From Yersinia frederiksenii ATCC 33641 (GTDB lineage: Bacteria > Pseudomonadota > Gammaproteobacteria > Enterobacterales > Enterobacteriaceae), in contig NZ_KN150731.1 of the NCBI RefSeq assembly GCF_000754805.1, forward strand, positions 3,769,886 through 3,833,885: 64,000 nucleotides of DNA. The letters are read 5' to 3'. Below are positions 45,219 to 54,181 of the stretch, one piece after another. A program made the translations under genes and the position numbers. The notes under the pieces were generated by a model. The model was not told the DNA's origin and made no database searches. It saw nothing but the letters and a program-made list of their open reading frames with translations. Position 1 is the stretch's first letter, and each line of letters begins with the position of its first letter.

Positions 45219-46202
45219 ATGAGCACGGGAAGCCCAATGATTACATTACGCCGGGTCGCGGCATGTACGGTTATGAGTTTATGGTTGGTGGGTTGTAGCA
45301 ATGATAATACGACCTCTGCACCAATTAGCAGTGTCGGTGGTGATCGTTCAGATACCATGCTAGGCGGCTCGAACACCAATAGTTCAGGTGAGCGCATAGT
45401 TTATAACCGTAGCTACGACAATATCCCCAAAGGAAGTTACAACGGCAATACCTATACCGTTAAACGCGGTGACACGCTGTTTTATATTGCTTGGATAACC
45501 GGAAATGACTTCCGAGATCTGGCGGCAAAAAACAATATTGCTGAGCCATATAGCCTGAATGTGGGGCAATCCATCCAACTTGGTAATGGTTCTAGCGGTG
45601 GGATGTTAGCTGCAACTGATGCCACATCAGGCGGAATGACAAAACCGCCAGCAAATATTCAGAACACAACTACAATGGTTGATTCTCAATCAACTAGCGC
45701 GTATTCTGAAAACTCGGGTAAACAGAATGTTGGTAAAATGTTACCAGCAGCAGGAGCAGTTGCCGCAACGACCGCCCCTGTTACTGCACCTAGCAGTGTC
45801 ATCAGTGACCCTACCAGTAATGGTGGTCCAGTGAGTAGCTGGAAATGGCCAACTGAAGGTAAAACGATCGATAGCTTCTCAGCTTCCGAAGGGGGCAATA
45901 AAGGGATTGATATCGCCGGTTCTCGTGGTCAACCAATTTTCGCTACAGCAAATGGGCGAGTTGTGTATGCCGGGAATGCACTGCGTGGTTACGGTAATCT
46001 TATCATCATCAAACACAATGATGATTACCTGAGCGCCTACGCTCACAACGATACAATGCTGGTCCGGGAACAAGAAGAAGTGAAGGCGGGTCAAAAAATA
46101 GCAACCATGGGTAGCACCGGAACCAGTTCAGTAAGATTGCACTTTGAAATTCGTTACAAGGGGAAATCCGTAAACCCGCTGCGTTACCTTCCGCAGCGAT
46201 AG
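45219..46202 (+). CDS. nlpD: NlpD, murein hydrolase activator lipoprotein
   Basis: NlpD is an outer-membrane lipoprotein that activates the amidase AmiC for septal peptidoglycan splitting. The 327-residue precursor has the lipobox LWLVGC (lipidated Cys at 26), a LysM domain ([18 protein letters not shown], about 86-103), a low-complexity Ser/Thr/Ala linker, and a C-terminal M23-like domain ([14 protein letters not shown] to the end) that lacks the full zinc site, as in other catalytically dead EnvC/NlpD activators. The main rpoS promoter lies inside nlpD in E. coli. Confidence 0.96.
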   Translation: MSTGSPMITLRRVAACTVMSLWLVGCSNDNTTSAPISSVGGDRSDTMLGGSNTNSSGERIVYNRSYDNIPKGSYNGNTYTVKRGDTLFYIAWITGNDFRDLAAKNNIAEPYSLNVGQSIQLGNGSSGGMLAATDATSGGMTKPPANIQNTTTMVDSQSTSAYSENSGKQNVGKMLPAAGAVAATTAPVTAPSSVISDPTSNGGPVSSWKWPTEGKTIDSFSASEGGNKGIDIAGSRGQPIFATANGRVVYAGNALRGYGNLIIIKHNDDYLSAYAHNDTMLVREQEEVKAGQKIATMGSTGTSSVRLHFEIRYKGKSVNPLRYLPQR

Positions 46203-46256
46203 ATTGGGCAGAATACGCTGTATTCTGCTCGCCGGATTCACGGGTAGGAGCAGCAT

Positions 46257-47177
46257 ATGAGCCAAAATACGCTGAAAGTTAACGAGTTGCAGGAAGATGT
46301 TGATTTTGACGAAAACAGTACGGAAACTGAAATTTTCGACGAAAAAGCATTAGTTGAAGATGAACCTACCGAAAGTGAGTTAGCAGAAGATGAGCTGTTG
46401 GCGCAAGGTGTTACTCAGCGAGTGCTGGATGCAACACAGCTCTATCTTGGTGAGATTGGTTATTCGCCGCTGCTGACCGCAGAAGAAGAGGTTTATTTTG
46501 CCCGCCGTTACAGTAATCGCGGCTTAGCGCTGCTGGATCTTATTGAAGAGGGTAACCTCGGCCTGATCCGTGCGGTGGAAAAGTTTGACCCTGAACGCGG
46601 TTTTCGTTTTTCCACTTATGCCACTTGGTGGATTCGCCAGACAATTGAACGGGCAATAATGAACCAAACCCGTACTATTCGTTTGCCTATCCATATCGTT
46701 AAAGAATTAAACGTTTATTTGCGTACCGCACGAGAACTTTCTCATAAATTGGATCATGAACCGAGCGCTGAAGAGATTGCTGAGCAACTCGACAAACCGG
46801 TTGATGATGTGAGCCGTATGTTACGTCTTAATGAGCGTATCACTTCTGTTGATACACCTTTAGGCGGCGACTCAGAGAAAGCCTTGTTAGATATTCTGTC
46901 TGACGAAAACGAAAATGGTCCAGAAGACACTACGCAAGATGACGATATGAAGCAAAGTATCGTGAAATGGCTGTTTGAATTGAATGCAAAACAGCGCGAA
47001 GTTCTGGCTCGTCGTTTTGGTTTGCTAGGGTATGAAGCTGCAACACTGGAAGATGTTGGCCGTGAGATTGGTTTGACACGTGAACGTGTCCGCCAGATTC
47101 AGGTCGAAGGTTTACGCCGTTTGCGGGAAATTCTGCAAGGGCAGGGCTTGAGCATTGAAGCGTTGTTCCGTGAATAA
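46257..47177 (+). CDS. rpoS: Sigma factor RpoS (sigma-S) with a 26-residue internal deletion
   Basis: RpoS directs RNA polymerase to general stress and stationary-phase promoters. The reading frame is intact but gives 306 residues instead of about 330-332. Residues 77-90 read [14 protein letters not shown], whereas other enterobacterial sigma-S proteins have 26 more residues after FARR (ALRGDV...RLVVKIARR) before the Y[14 protein letters not shown] segment. The loss removes the end of region 1.2 and the first part of region 2.1, which contacts core RNA polymerase. Regions 2.2-2.4 ([18 protein letters not shown]), 3 and 4 ([21 protein letters not shown]) are complete. Exactly 78 bp are absent and one GCCCGCCGT remains at the junction (46500-46508). 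The protein is expected to be defective. Confidence 0.93.
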   Translation: MSQNTLKVNELQEDVDFDENSTETEIFDEKALVEDEPTESELAEDELLAQGVTQRVLDATQLYLGEIGYSPLLTAEEEVYFARRYSNRGLALLDLIEEGNLGLIRAVEKFDPERGFRFSTYATWWIRQTIERAIMNQTRTIRLPIHIVKELNVYLRTARELSHKLDHEPSAEEIAEQLDKPVDDVSRMLRLNERITSVDTPLGGDSEKALLDILSDENENGPEDTTQDDDMKQSIVKWLFELNAKQREVLARRFGLLGYEAATLEDVGREIGLTRERVRQIQVEGLRRLREILQGQGLSIEALFRE

Positions 47178-47195
47178 ATGTTGCTGATAAAACAC

Positions 47196-47227
47196 AAAAA
47201 CGGTGAACTGATGTTCACCGTTTTTTT
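47196..47227. terminator. Bidirectional terminator between rpoS and mutS
   Basis: AAAAACGGTGAAC pairs perfectly with GTTCACCGTTTTT around a TGAT loop, with Ts continuing after the stem. It serves the convergent rpoS and mutS genes. Confidence 0.93.
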
Positions 47228-47275
47228 ATGCCTGTCACTGACCTTTTGACCCGTTACTGGCTGTTTTAGAGAGCA

Positions 47276-49831
47276 CTACACCATATTCTTCAGGCGATAA
47301 ATCCACTCTAGTGCCTGACGCGGCGACAGTGAATCGGGATCCAGCGCTTCTAATGCTTCAACCGCTGGCGGCACTTCTTCATTGAGCAAGGTCATTTGTG
47401 AGCCATCAATTTTACTTGCGGCGGCATTGTTTGACAGCGATTCCAGTTCTTTCAGCTTTTGTCGTGCCCGCTTAATCACATCTCGCGGTACACCGGCCAG
47501 TGCTGCCACCGCCAATCCATAACTTTTACTGGCTGCGCCATCTTGCACACTGTGCATAAAGGCGATGGTCTCACCATGTTCCAGTGCATCAAGATGAACA
47601 TTGACCACGCCCTCCATTTTTTCCGGCAAGGTGGTCAGCTCAAAGTAATGGGTAGCAAACAGGGTCATGGCTTTAATCCGGCTAGCCAGATTTTCAGCGC
47701 AGGCCCAGGCCAGTGACAAACCATCATAAGTCGATGTCCCACGACCAATTTCATCCATTAATACCAGACTTTGTTCTGTGGCATTGTGCAGAATATTGGC
47801 GGTTTCTGTCATTTCCACCATAAAAGTCGAGCGGCCAGAGGCCAGATCGTCAGCCGCACCGACGCGGGTGAAGATGCGATCGACCGGGCCAATGGTTGCC
47901 TGGTCTGCAGGAACATAGCTCCCCATGTGCGCTAGCAAAACAATTAATGCAGTTTGACGCATATAGGTACTTTTACCACCCATGTTTGGGCCAGTAATGA
48001 TCAGCATTCGCCGCTGAGGTGATAAGGTCAGTGGATTGGAAATAAAGGGTTCACTGAGCACTTGTTCGACAACTGGATGGCGGCCACCGGTAATTTTGAT
48101 CCCGGGTTTATCACTCAGAATAGGGCAGTTGTAGTTAAGTGTTTCAGCTCTTTCAGCCAGGTTCGCCAGTACATCCAATTCAGCCAGAGCATTGGCGCTG
48201 GTTTGCAATTCGGATAAATGTGGCAATAGCAGATCGAAAATCTCTTCGTATAGCCCTTTTTCAATGGCCAGCGCTTTGCCTTTGGAGGTTAGAACTTTGT
48301 CTTCATACTCTTTTAGCTCAGGAATAATGTAGCGTTCAGCATTTTTCAGAGTCTGTCGGCGGACATAATGGATAGGAACCAGATGACTTTGGCCACGACT
48401 AACCTGAATGTAATAGCCATGTACACCATTAAAACCCACTTTTAGTGTATCCAGCCCCAGCTTTTCGCGTTCACGGATTTCCAACCGATCCAGATAGTCA
48501 GTTGCACCATCGGCTAGCGCCCGCCACTCATCTAACTCAGCATTATATCCCGGTGCAATAACGCCGCCATCACGCACCAGTACCGGCGGTGCTTCAACGA
48601 TTGCGCGCTCCAGTAGGTCTTGTAATTCATCAAACTGACCAACTTGTGATAGTAAGTTTTGCACATGGGGAACATTCACCGGTTGCAATAAGCGATGAAT
48701 CTCCGGCAACTGTTGGAAAGCATGACGCATACGAGCCAAGTCTCTTGGACGGGCTGTACGCAGGGCCAAACGCGCTAGAATACGTTCTAAATCACCGACT
48801 TGACGCAATGGCGCTTGCAGTTCGGCAGTAATATCTTGCAGACCACCAATGGCTTGCTGGCGGTCAGTGAGGATGTTGATGTCACGAATTGGCATATGCA
48901 GCCAGCGCTTGAGCATACGGCTGCCCATCGCGGTCACGCTGCAATCAAGGATTGCGGCCAGTGTATTCTCAGTTCCACCTGACAAATTCAGCGTCAATTC
49001 GAGATTACGACGGGTCGCGGCATCCATAATAATGCCATCTTGCTGGCGCTCCATCGTCAAACCACGAATATGGGGCAGGGAAGTGCGCTGAGTATCTTTA
49101 ACATATTGCAGCAGACAACCTGCGGCACGTAATGCTTGATGCGCTTGTTCCACACCAAAACCGATTAAATCACGGGTGCCGAATTGCAAATTAAGCTGCT
49201 GTTTAGCTGTTTCCAGCTCAAATTCCCATAATGGGCGGCGGCGTAGGCCATGCCGATGTTCGATCAGCGACATTTGCTCGAAGTTTTCTGGGTAAAGTAG
49301 CTCTGCAGGATTGGTTCGTTGCAGCTCGGCGGCCATAGTTTCGAGGTCGGCGGGCTCTGCCACTCTAAAGCGGCCGGAGCTGATATCCAAGGTTGCGTAA
49401 CCAAATCCACGGGCATCCTGCCAAATAGCGGCCAATAAATTATCCTGTCGCTCTTGTAACAAAGCTTCATCACTCACGGTGCCAGGGGTGACGATACGCA
49501 CGACTTTACGCTCGACCGGGCCTTTGCTGGTGGCCGGGTCACCGATTTGCTCGCAGATAGCCGCGGATTCACCCAACTGCACCAGTTTCGCCAGATAGTT
49601 TTCTATCGAATGGTAGGGAACTCCTGCCATCGGAATGGGTTCACCGGCTGATGCTCCCCGCTTGGTCAGTGAAATATCCAGCAGTTGTGAAGCCCGCTTG
49701 GCATCACTGTAGAACAGTTCATAAAAATCCCCCATCCGGTAAAACAGGAGGATATCAGGGTGCTGGGCTTTGAGCCGTAGATACTGCTGCATCATCGGCG
49801 TGTGGGAGTCGAGTTTATCGGTATTATTCAT
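47276..49831 (-). CDS. mutS: MutS, DNA mismatch repair protein
   Basis: MutS recognises mismatches and recruits MutL. The 851-residue protein is full length and intact: mismatch-contact F-x-E in [11 protein letters not shown] (about 34-44), connector, core and clamp domains, Walker [16 protein letters not shown] (near 615), Walker [16 protein letters not shown] and the helix-turn-helix dimerisation end. It converges on rpoS with only a terminator between, so the variable DNA found between these genes in some enterobacteria is absent. Confidence 0.97.
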   Translation of the reverse strand: MNNTDKLDSHTPMMQQYLRLKAQHPDILLFYRMGDFYELFYSDAKRASQLLDISLTKRGASAGEPIPMAGVPYHSIENYLAKLVQLGESAAICEQIGDPATSKGPVERKVVRIVTPGTVSDEALLQERQDNLLAAIWQDARGFGYATLDISSGRFRVAEPADLETMAAELQRTNPAELLYPENFEQMSLIEHRHGLRRRPLWEFELETAKQQLNLQFGTRDLIGFGVEQAHQALRAAGCLLQYVKDTQRTSLPHIRGLTMERQQDGIIMDAATRRNLELTLNLSGGTENTLAAILDCSVTAMGSRMLKRWLHMPIRDINILTDRQQAIGGLQDITAELQAPLRQVGDLERILARLALRTARPRDLARMRHAFQQLPEIHRLLQPVNVPHVQNLLSQVGQFDELQDLLERAIVEAPPVLVRDGGVIAPGYNAELDEWRALADGATDYLDRLEIREREKLGLDTLKVGFNGVHGYYIQVSRGQSHLVPIHYVRRQTLKNAERYIIPELKEYEDKVLTSKGKALAIEKGLYEEIFDLLLPHLSELQTSANALAELDVLANLAERAETLNYNCPILSDKPGIKITGGRHPVVEQVLSEPFISNPLTLSPQRRMLIITGPNMGGKSTYMRQTALIVLLAHMGSYVPADQATIGPVDRIFTRVGAADDLASGRSTFMVEMTETANILHNATEQSLVLMDEIGRGTSTYDGLSLAWACAENLASRIKAMTLFATHYFELTTLPEKMEGVVNVHLDALEHGETIAFMHSVQDGAASKSYGLAVAALAGVPRDVIKRARQKLKELESLSNNAAASKIDGSQMTLLNEEVPPAVEALEALDPDSLSPRQALEWIYRLKNMV

Positions 49832-50024
49832 GCGGCTTTTGTCTATAATCCATTGAATTTAAAGTTAGTTGTGATTTTTATTATTATCGTTGGCATCACA
49901 TGATTTTACGGTTAACACGGGAATCTTGCTACCGCTTATCAAGTCCTTTTACCAGCCGATATACTAGCTTAGCAGCCCGAAAACTGACATAGGTAAAAAC
50001 TCTAACCTTACGTAGCCACGAAAA

Positions 50025-50048
50025 TCAGCCCCTTGATTAAGGGGCTGA
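50025..50048 (-). terminator. Terminator of the Wzy/PglL-like ligase gene
   Basis: Read on the minus strand, TCAGCCCCTT pairs with AAGGGGCTGA around a four-base loop and is followed by TTTTC. It begins 28 bases after the stop of the ligase gene. Confidence 0.85.
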
Positions 50049-50075
50049 CAATACTGACTGCGAATCTGGCTGGGG

Positions 50076-51737
50076 TTATTTAAAGATGGGGTTACCAGGA
50101 AATAGAGCTTGAGCAGCCTGGCGCAACTGGTTGGCTTGCGCGATATCATTCTGATACTGGGTAATCATGATAAGGCTTTGATAAACATTGGGGTCATTGT
50201 GAAGCTGAATGTATTGCTCTGCCCACATCCTGAACTGCGTCAGGAACGCCGGATCAGGGTTGTGATTAAATTGCAGTAACAGGTTGATATGACGGATATA
50301 TTGATATCTTTCCCATTGGATATAGGGATTTATCAGGTTATCTAGTGGCTGCATATCCACTAAACCACTTCTTTCGGAGAGTGTCAGTACCCGACCAGTT
50401 TTGAAACCTGTCAGCATAAATAGCAGAGTGCAGAACGCCGATAAAACAATAGCGCCATGCAGCCAGCGCCGCCATAAGCTCGCAGTGGATGTTGCTGCAA
50501 CCAGCATGTTTTCCTGAACCATCAGCCGACCCAGTAAAATCAGTACCAACCAGTGACCAGCGGATTGATAAAGAGGCCACTCAGTCATCAGGTGTAAGGC
50601 TATCGGTAAGCTAAGCACCCAAAAAGGGAAAACCTTCTTGGGTTGAACTAACAGTGGCTTGATATATCCGATAGCCAATAGCAACATTCCGATCAGTGCG
50701 ACGATCCCACCCTCAGCCCAACCATAAAGAATTTCATTATGGGGGTGAGAAGGATAAGTATAGTGAGTGGGCACCAGCCCAGCCTGCGCCAAAGTGTGGG
50801 CAAAGGCATATTCGAAACGGCCCATTCCCCAACCTAGCCAAGGGTGCTGCTGTATCATATGCCAAGTATATTCCAGTATTAACCAGCGGTCGGCATTGCT
50901 GCCATCCTTTGATACTAGAAAAGTGCTTTTAATCTCTAGCAGGTAAAAAGCGGCCAGTAAGCTCAGTAGGCTGCAAAGCCACAAGCCGATTAGTTGCCGT
51001 TGACGCCAGTAATAGAGGGAAAGTAAAACTAAGGTAGTCACTCCGCCGAGCCAGCCAATCCGTGATTGCAAAAGCATTAAGACACCAGGGAAAACCAGCA
51101 GTGTGAGAGTGCTTATGCCACGAATGGCCCGACGGCTAGAGATTATAAATAGGTAGGTTGCGATGGCGTAACCTGTTGCCAGATAGCTGGCTAGCACGTT
51201 GGTTTGCTGGAAGATCCCATAAGGGCGCTGTGCGGTATCAAACTCCATCCAGTTATCAGAGGTAAAAACAAACCATTGCAGTAGGGTCAGTATGGTTTGT
51301 CCCCAGGCTGACAGAAGTATCAGCAGCAGCCAGCCCTGCCGCGTATTGTTACTTAGCTTCAGACGAAACAGCCCCAGCAGCAGTATGACTCCCCCCCACA
51401 AACCCAGAATCCGAGGTAACCAAGCGCCTACGTATTGTAATGAGGTGGGCCATAACCCTGGAAGTGTCAGCAATAATGCCCCAAACAGTAACCACCGATC
51501 GCTCGAAGGATTCACGAAGTAGGTCTTTTCACTGTGCGGCCAATAGAGTGCTATCGCCAGGAGTGCCATCATGGCCCAGATGACTATATTGGTGGGAAGA
51601 TGAAGGCCTGAACCACCTCGATTGATTTCATAGTGCATCATGGCAATAAAGGTCATGGCCACAACCACCGTAATAACAAGGTTAATTCTTTGCCCGGATA
51701 AAATAGGTCTTATAAATGGAAATTTCATAATTTTCAT
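50076..51737 (-). CDS. Wzy/WaaL/PglL-superfamily membrane ligase or oligosaccharyltransferase
   Basis: About 553 residues from a likely start at 51737 (other ATGs at 51770 and 51728). There are some 12-13 hydrophobic helices. A large periplasmic loop after the middle contains THYTYPSHPHNEILYGWAEGG, with the histidine expected in O-antigen ligases and O-oligosaccharyltransferases. A soluble C-terminal part follows, ending QAAQALFPGNPIFK, as in PglL/PilO-like proteins with a Wzy_C_2 type end. Function is either glycan ligation to lipid or O-glycosylation of proteins. It is one short gap away from the fimbrial regulator and operon, which makes pilin glycosylation worth considering. Confidence 0.75.
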   Translation of the reverse strand: MKIMKFPFIRPILSGQRINLVITVVVAMTFIAMMHYEINRGGSGLHLPTNIVIWAMMALLAIALYWPHSEKTYFVNPSSDRWLLFGALLLTLPGLWPTSLQYVGAWLPRILGLWGGVILLLGLFRLKLSNNTRQGWLLLILLSAWGQTILTLLQWFVFTSDNWMEFDTAQRPYGIFQQTNVLASYLATGYAIATYLFIISSRRAIRGISTLTLLVFPGVLMLLQSRIGWLGGVTTLVLLSLYYWRQRQLIGLWLCSLLSLLAAFYLLEIKSTFLVSKDGSNADRWLILEYTWHMIQQHPWLGWGMGRFEYAFAHTLAQAGLVPTHYTYPSHPHNEILYGWAEGGIVALIGMLLLAIGYIKPLLVQPKKVFPFWVLSLPIALHLMTEWPLYQSAGHWLVLILLGRLMVQENMLVAATSTASLWRRWLHGAIVLSAFCTLLFMLTGFKTGRVLTLSERSGLVDMQPLDNLINPYIQWERYQYIRHINLLLQFNHNPDPAFLTQFRMWAEQYIQLHNDPNVYQSLIMITQYQNDIAQANQLRQAAQALFPGNPIFK

Positions 51738-51831
51738 GTGGTTAGTATTTTTTCGAACAAAGTAATGCACTATAGTCAGTTAACTAACTATTTTATGTTT
51801 GATTTATAACCACTATTAATAGTGACTATGT

Positions 51832-52095
51832 TTACTTTTCCGTTGGATGAGCAATAAACCAACGTAATGAATTCATAACTTTAGTTTCGGACATTTTGGC
51901 TCTGTTCTCGTCGACCAGTTTCATTAATACCAGCCTCGCCGTGTAAATATCCAACTGTGCTTTGTCAGCAAGTTCTCTGGTTTTTGGCCAATTAATAACA
52001 GGAGGTGGTGTGTCAGAAAACTGCTCCTTTAGAGCATTACAATGCTCTTCCAAAATTCCCATAACTTCTTCTTTCCGTTTATCCTTGGGTTTCAT
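51832..52095 (-). CDS. PapI/FaeA-like winged-helix fimbrial regulator
   Basis: An 87-residue basic protein. The segment KEEVMGILEEH, then TRELADKAQLDIYTARLVLMKL, then RWFI, lines up with PapI ([29 protein letters not shown], YWFL), a small winged-helix partner of Lrp in Dam-dependent phase switching of pili. The recognition-helix region (DIYTARLVL) is best conserved. It is divergent from the fimbrial operon across a 0.9-kb AT-rich region, the position expected of such a regulator. Assignment is by pattern only. Confidence 0.6.
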   Translation of the reverse strand: MKPKDKRKEEVMGILEEHCNALKEQFSDTPPPVINWPKTRELADKAQLDIYTARLVLMKLVDENRAKMSETKVMNSLRWFIAHPTEK

Positions 52096-52442
52096 TATTT
52101 AATTCCTCATGCGATGTATATTTTGAGAATGTTTTATTTCTTATATTCTCAATTTTTTGTTTATATTTCTCACCTGGTGGTGGGATTTTTCCTACAAATA
52201 AAAAGATAATTCATACGACAAATGAAATGACTTCTTATTTATTTCTTCTTTTTTTTTAGATCCTTATTTTTACCATGAAAAACGACTTGTTAAATTTAAC
52301 AATTAGACACGGGTTTTGTGGTTAATAAATACTATTTTTTATTCAACTAGTAAATGAAATATGTTTTTTTAAGCTTGATGGAAAAACTGAATTTTATATT
52401 TTTTTATGTTTATTTTCATGTGGTTACGGTTTTTTTTGACAT

Positions 52443-52493
52443 AAAAAAACCTCGCTTATCTCATAGAGGCTCAAAGAGTTAGCAAGGTTTAAC
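52443..52493 (-). terminator. Minus-strand terminator in the fimbrial control region
   Basis: Read on the minus strand, AAACCTTGCTAACTC pairs (with mismatches) with GAGATAAGCGAGGTTT and is followed by a run of Ts (seven in total). On the plus strand there is no T run. No gene is recognised upstream of it on the minus strand, so it either insulates the PapI-like gene or ends an unknown transcript. Confidence 0.55.
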
Positions 52494-52600
52494 TGTATTA
52501 TTATTAAGCTTTTTCTGCTTCAGGCATTACAATGACGAGTATTTAATATCGATTATAATTTGACTTATGGAATAAGCAATCATTAATTTCGAAAAAGCGA

Positions 52601-52675
52601 CTTTTAGCGATCTAATGTGTCGATTTGCTTCTTTTCGCAGTGCTATATGTCGAAGGTGCAATGTTTATCGATCAA
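52601..52675. promoter_or_regulatory. Candidate Dam/Lrp regulatory sites for the fimbrial operon
   Basis: Two GATC sites, in GCGATCTAA (GATC at 52609) and TCGATCAAA (GATC at 52670), lie 61 bp apart in AT-rich DNA between the PapI-like gene and the pilin operon; a third is at 52259. Paired CGATC boxes under PapI, Lrp and Dam control pap-type phase variation. The spacing differs from pap (about 102 bp), so this is a hypothesis. Confidence 0.3.
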
Positions 52676-53019
52676 AGTTATCGATATTATTGTGTTAAAT
52701 TAGTTAATTAAGTTAAAGACTCTGAATTTTAGTTATTTGAATTAAATAGCTATGAAGTAGTCTCCTATATTTGTATTATCTGCGGCGAACAAAAAGGGCT
52801 TTAACGTTATTTAAATGTTTTCTTAATGATGTAGGCATTCATCAATGTCTTCTCATCGACTTTATGGCTCTATGTAGTTCTTGGTTAAACTTCTCGTATT
52901 TAATCGATAAGAAACCACATGAATATTTATTTTTAAACTACTTCGAAGCGGTATTTACCTTGATTTTATTGAGGTAAATCGGCGGGCAAAATTTTAATTG
53001 TGTATAAAGGAATCATGTA

Positions 53020-53544
53020 ATGAAACTGAATAAAACTATCTTGGCTGCTGCACTGGTATTAGGTTTTGCTTCTATGGCTAACGCTGCTGATCAAGGCCAA
53101 GGTACTGTAACTTTCAATGGTTCCATCATTGATGCACCTTGCTCAATCGCTGCGGGTTCTGATTCACAGACTGTTGAAATGGGCCAGATCTCTAACGTTG
53201 CTTTGCAGAATGGTGGCAAATCATCAGCTCATGATTTCAACATCAAGCTGGAAAACTGCGACATCTCTACTCTGAAAACTGTAACCACCACTTTCGGCGG
53301 TATGGAATCAGTAGCAGTACCTGGCCTGCTGGGCATCACTGGTGTTGCTGAAGGCGCTGGTATCGCAATCGTTGATGGTTCAGGTTCTGTAATTACTCTG
53401 GGTACTGCAACTGGCGAACAGACTCTGGTTGCTGGTAACAACACCCTGGCATTCTCTGCTTACCTGCAGGGCAGCACTGCTTCTGACGCGATCAAACCAG
53501 GTAGTTTCTCTAGCGTTGCAGACTTCACGCTGGCTTACCAATAA
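53020..53544 (+). CDS. Major fimbrial subunit (type 1 pilin family)
   Basis: This 174-residue precursor has a signal peptide cut after ANA (residue 22). The mature pilin has the donor strand at the N-terminus (GQGTVTFNGSIIDAPCSI), the two conserved cysteines (IDAPCSIA and LENCDIS) and the C-terminal beta-zipper ending ADFTLAYQ with penultimate tyrosine. Codon use is strongly biased to preferred codons, unlike the later pilin genes, which fits the main shaft subunit. It is first in the operon and is followed by a terminator-like hairpin that would raise its transcript level over the rest. Confidence 0.93.
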   Translation: MKLNKTILAAALVLGFASMANAADQGQGTVTFNGSIIDAPCSIAAGSDSQTVEMGQISNVALQNGGKSSAHDFNIKLENCDISTLKTVTTTFGGMESVAVPGLLGITGVAEGAGIAIVDGSGSVITLGTATGEQTLVAGNNTLAFSAYLQGSTASDAIKPGSFSSVADFTLAYQ

Positions 53545-53564
53545 GTATCCCTTTTCTAATTCGG

Positions 53565-53591
53565 CATGCGGATTCGTCCGCATGTCTTTTT
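53565..53591 (+). terminator. Terminator/attenuator after the major pilin gene
   Basis: CATGCGGA-TTCG-TCCGCATG followed by TCTTTTT, 20 bases after the pilin stop. A stable UUCG-loop hairpin with a T run at this place can limit read-through to the usher genes and protect the pilin mRNA. Confidence 0.85.
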
Positions 53592-53630
53592 CTCCTGAGA
53601 AAGATACGTGTTGGGTGAGTTAGGTGATTT

Positions 53631-54176
53631 ATGTCCAAGTCATTTTTTTTGCTAGTGCCTCCTTCCTTACTGATGGCGTCATTACTGAGTTTACCGGTAA
53701 TGGCTGACCCCATGAAAACAGACTGGGGCCGCGTGAGTATGGAAGGAAGTATTATTGATACTGCTTGTGCGATAGATCCAGGAAGTTTGGAACAGACCAT
53801 TGATATGGCGATCTTGCCAATAGGTCAGTTAGTCCAAAACGGTGTGGGAAATGATCATCCATTCGAGATTCGTCTGAATGATTGCACTATTGCCCATGCT
53901 GATTCGAGCAAATCTAACCGGCAGCACTTTACCGTGACTTTTGACGGTACAGCGGACGGTAGTAATTATGCGGTTTACGGTGAAGCCGAAGGGATTGCAA
54001 TGCAAATCATTGATGATAAAGGCAATGCTTCTATTCCTGGCGTCGCGTCACCGGAAATAAATATTATTCCTGCTGATATGAAACTCAATTATGCCCTGCG
54101 TTTAGTGGGCAATGGCAAGATGCTGCGTGCTGGAACTTATCATTCTAGCGTTCGTTTCACATTGGATTATTACTGA
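53631..54176 (+). CDS. Minor fimbrial subunit
   Basis: A 181-residue pilin-family precursor with a signal peptide ending VMA (about 25). Pilin features: GRVSMEGSIIDTACAID near the mature start, the paired cysteine in LNDCTIAH, and a C-terminal SSVRFTLDYY. It resembles the major subunit in layout but is more divergent and lacks its codon bias, suggesting an initiator, anchor or adaptor subunit. It ends 5 bp before the usher gene. Confidence 0.88.
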   Translation: MSKSFFLLVPPSLLMASLLSLPVMADPMKTDWGRVSMEGSIIDTACAIDPGSLEQTIDMAILPIGQLVQNGVGNDHPFEIRLNDCTIAHADSSKSNRQHFTVTFDGTADGSNYAVYGEAEGIAMQIIDDKGNASIPGVASPEINIIPADMKLNYALRLVGNGKMLRAGTYHSSVRFTLDYY

Positions 54177-54181
54177 TTTCA

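Larger units (their letters stand above)
52096..53019. other. AT-rich control region between the fimbrial regulator and the fimbrial operon
   Basis: 924 bp with no convincing gene. It contains long T and A runs, a minus-strand terminator (52443-52493), three GATC sites and the promoter for the pilin operon, which I could not place exactly. AAAGGAATC at 53006 is the ribosome site of the first pilin gene. No inverted repeats of a FimB/FimE-type invertible switch were seen. The base composition suggests H-NS binding. Confidence 0.6.

Noticed and set aside
47178-47275. Accessory genes between rpoS and mutS
   Set aside because: This interval is variable in some enterobacteria, but here only 98 bp with a terminator separates the two genes.
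52550-52670. Minus-strand open stretch of about 43 codons upstream of the orphan terminator
   Set aside because: It has only a TTG start, no ribosome site, and overlaps the candidate GATC sites. It is likely chance in AT-rich DNA.
52771-52977. 68-codon open frame in the fimbrial control region
   Set aside because: Composition is that of AT-rich non-coding DNA, there is no ribosome site, and the translation resembles no regulator. It more likely is part of the pilin promoter region.
52096-53019. FimB/FimE-type invertible promoter
   Set aside because: No pair of inverted repeats of suitable size and no recombinase gene were found in or next to the region.
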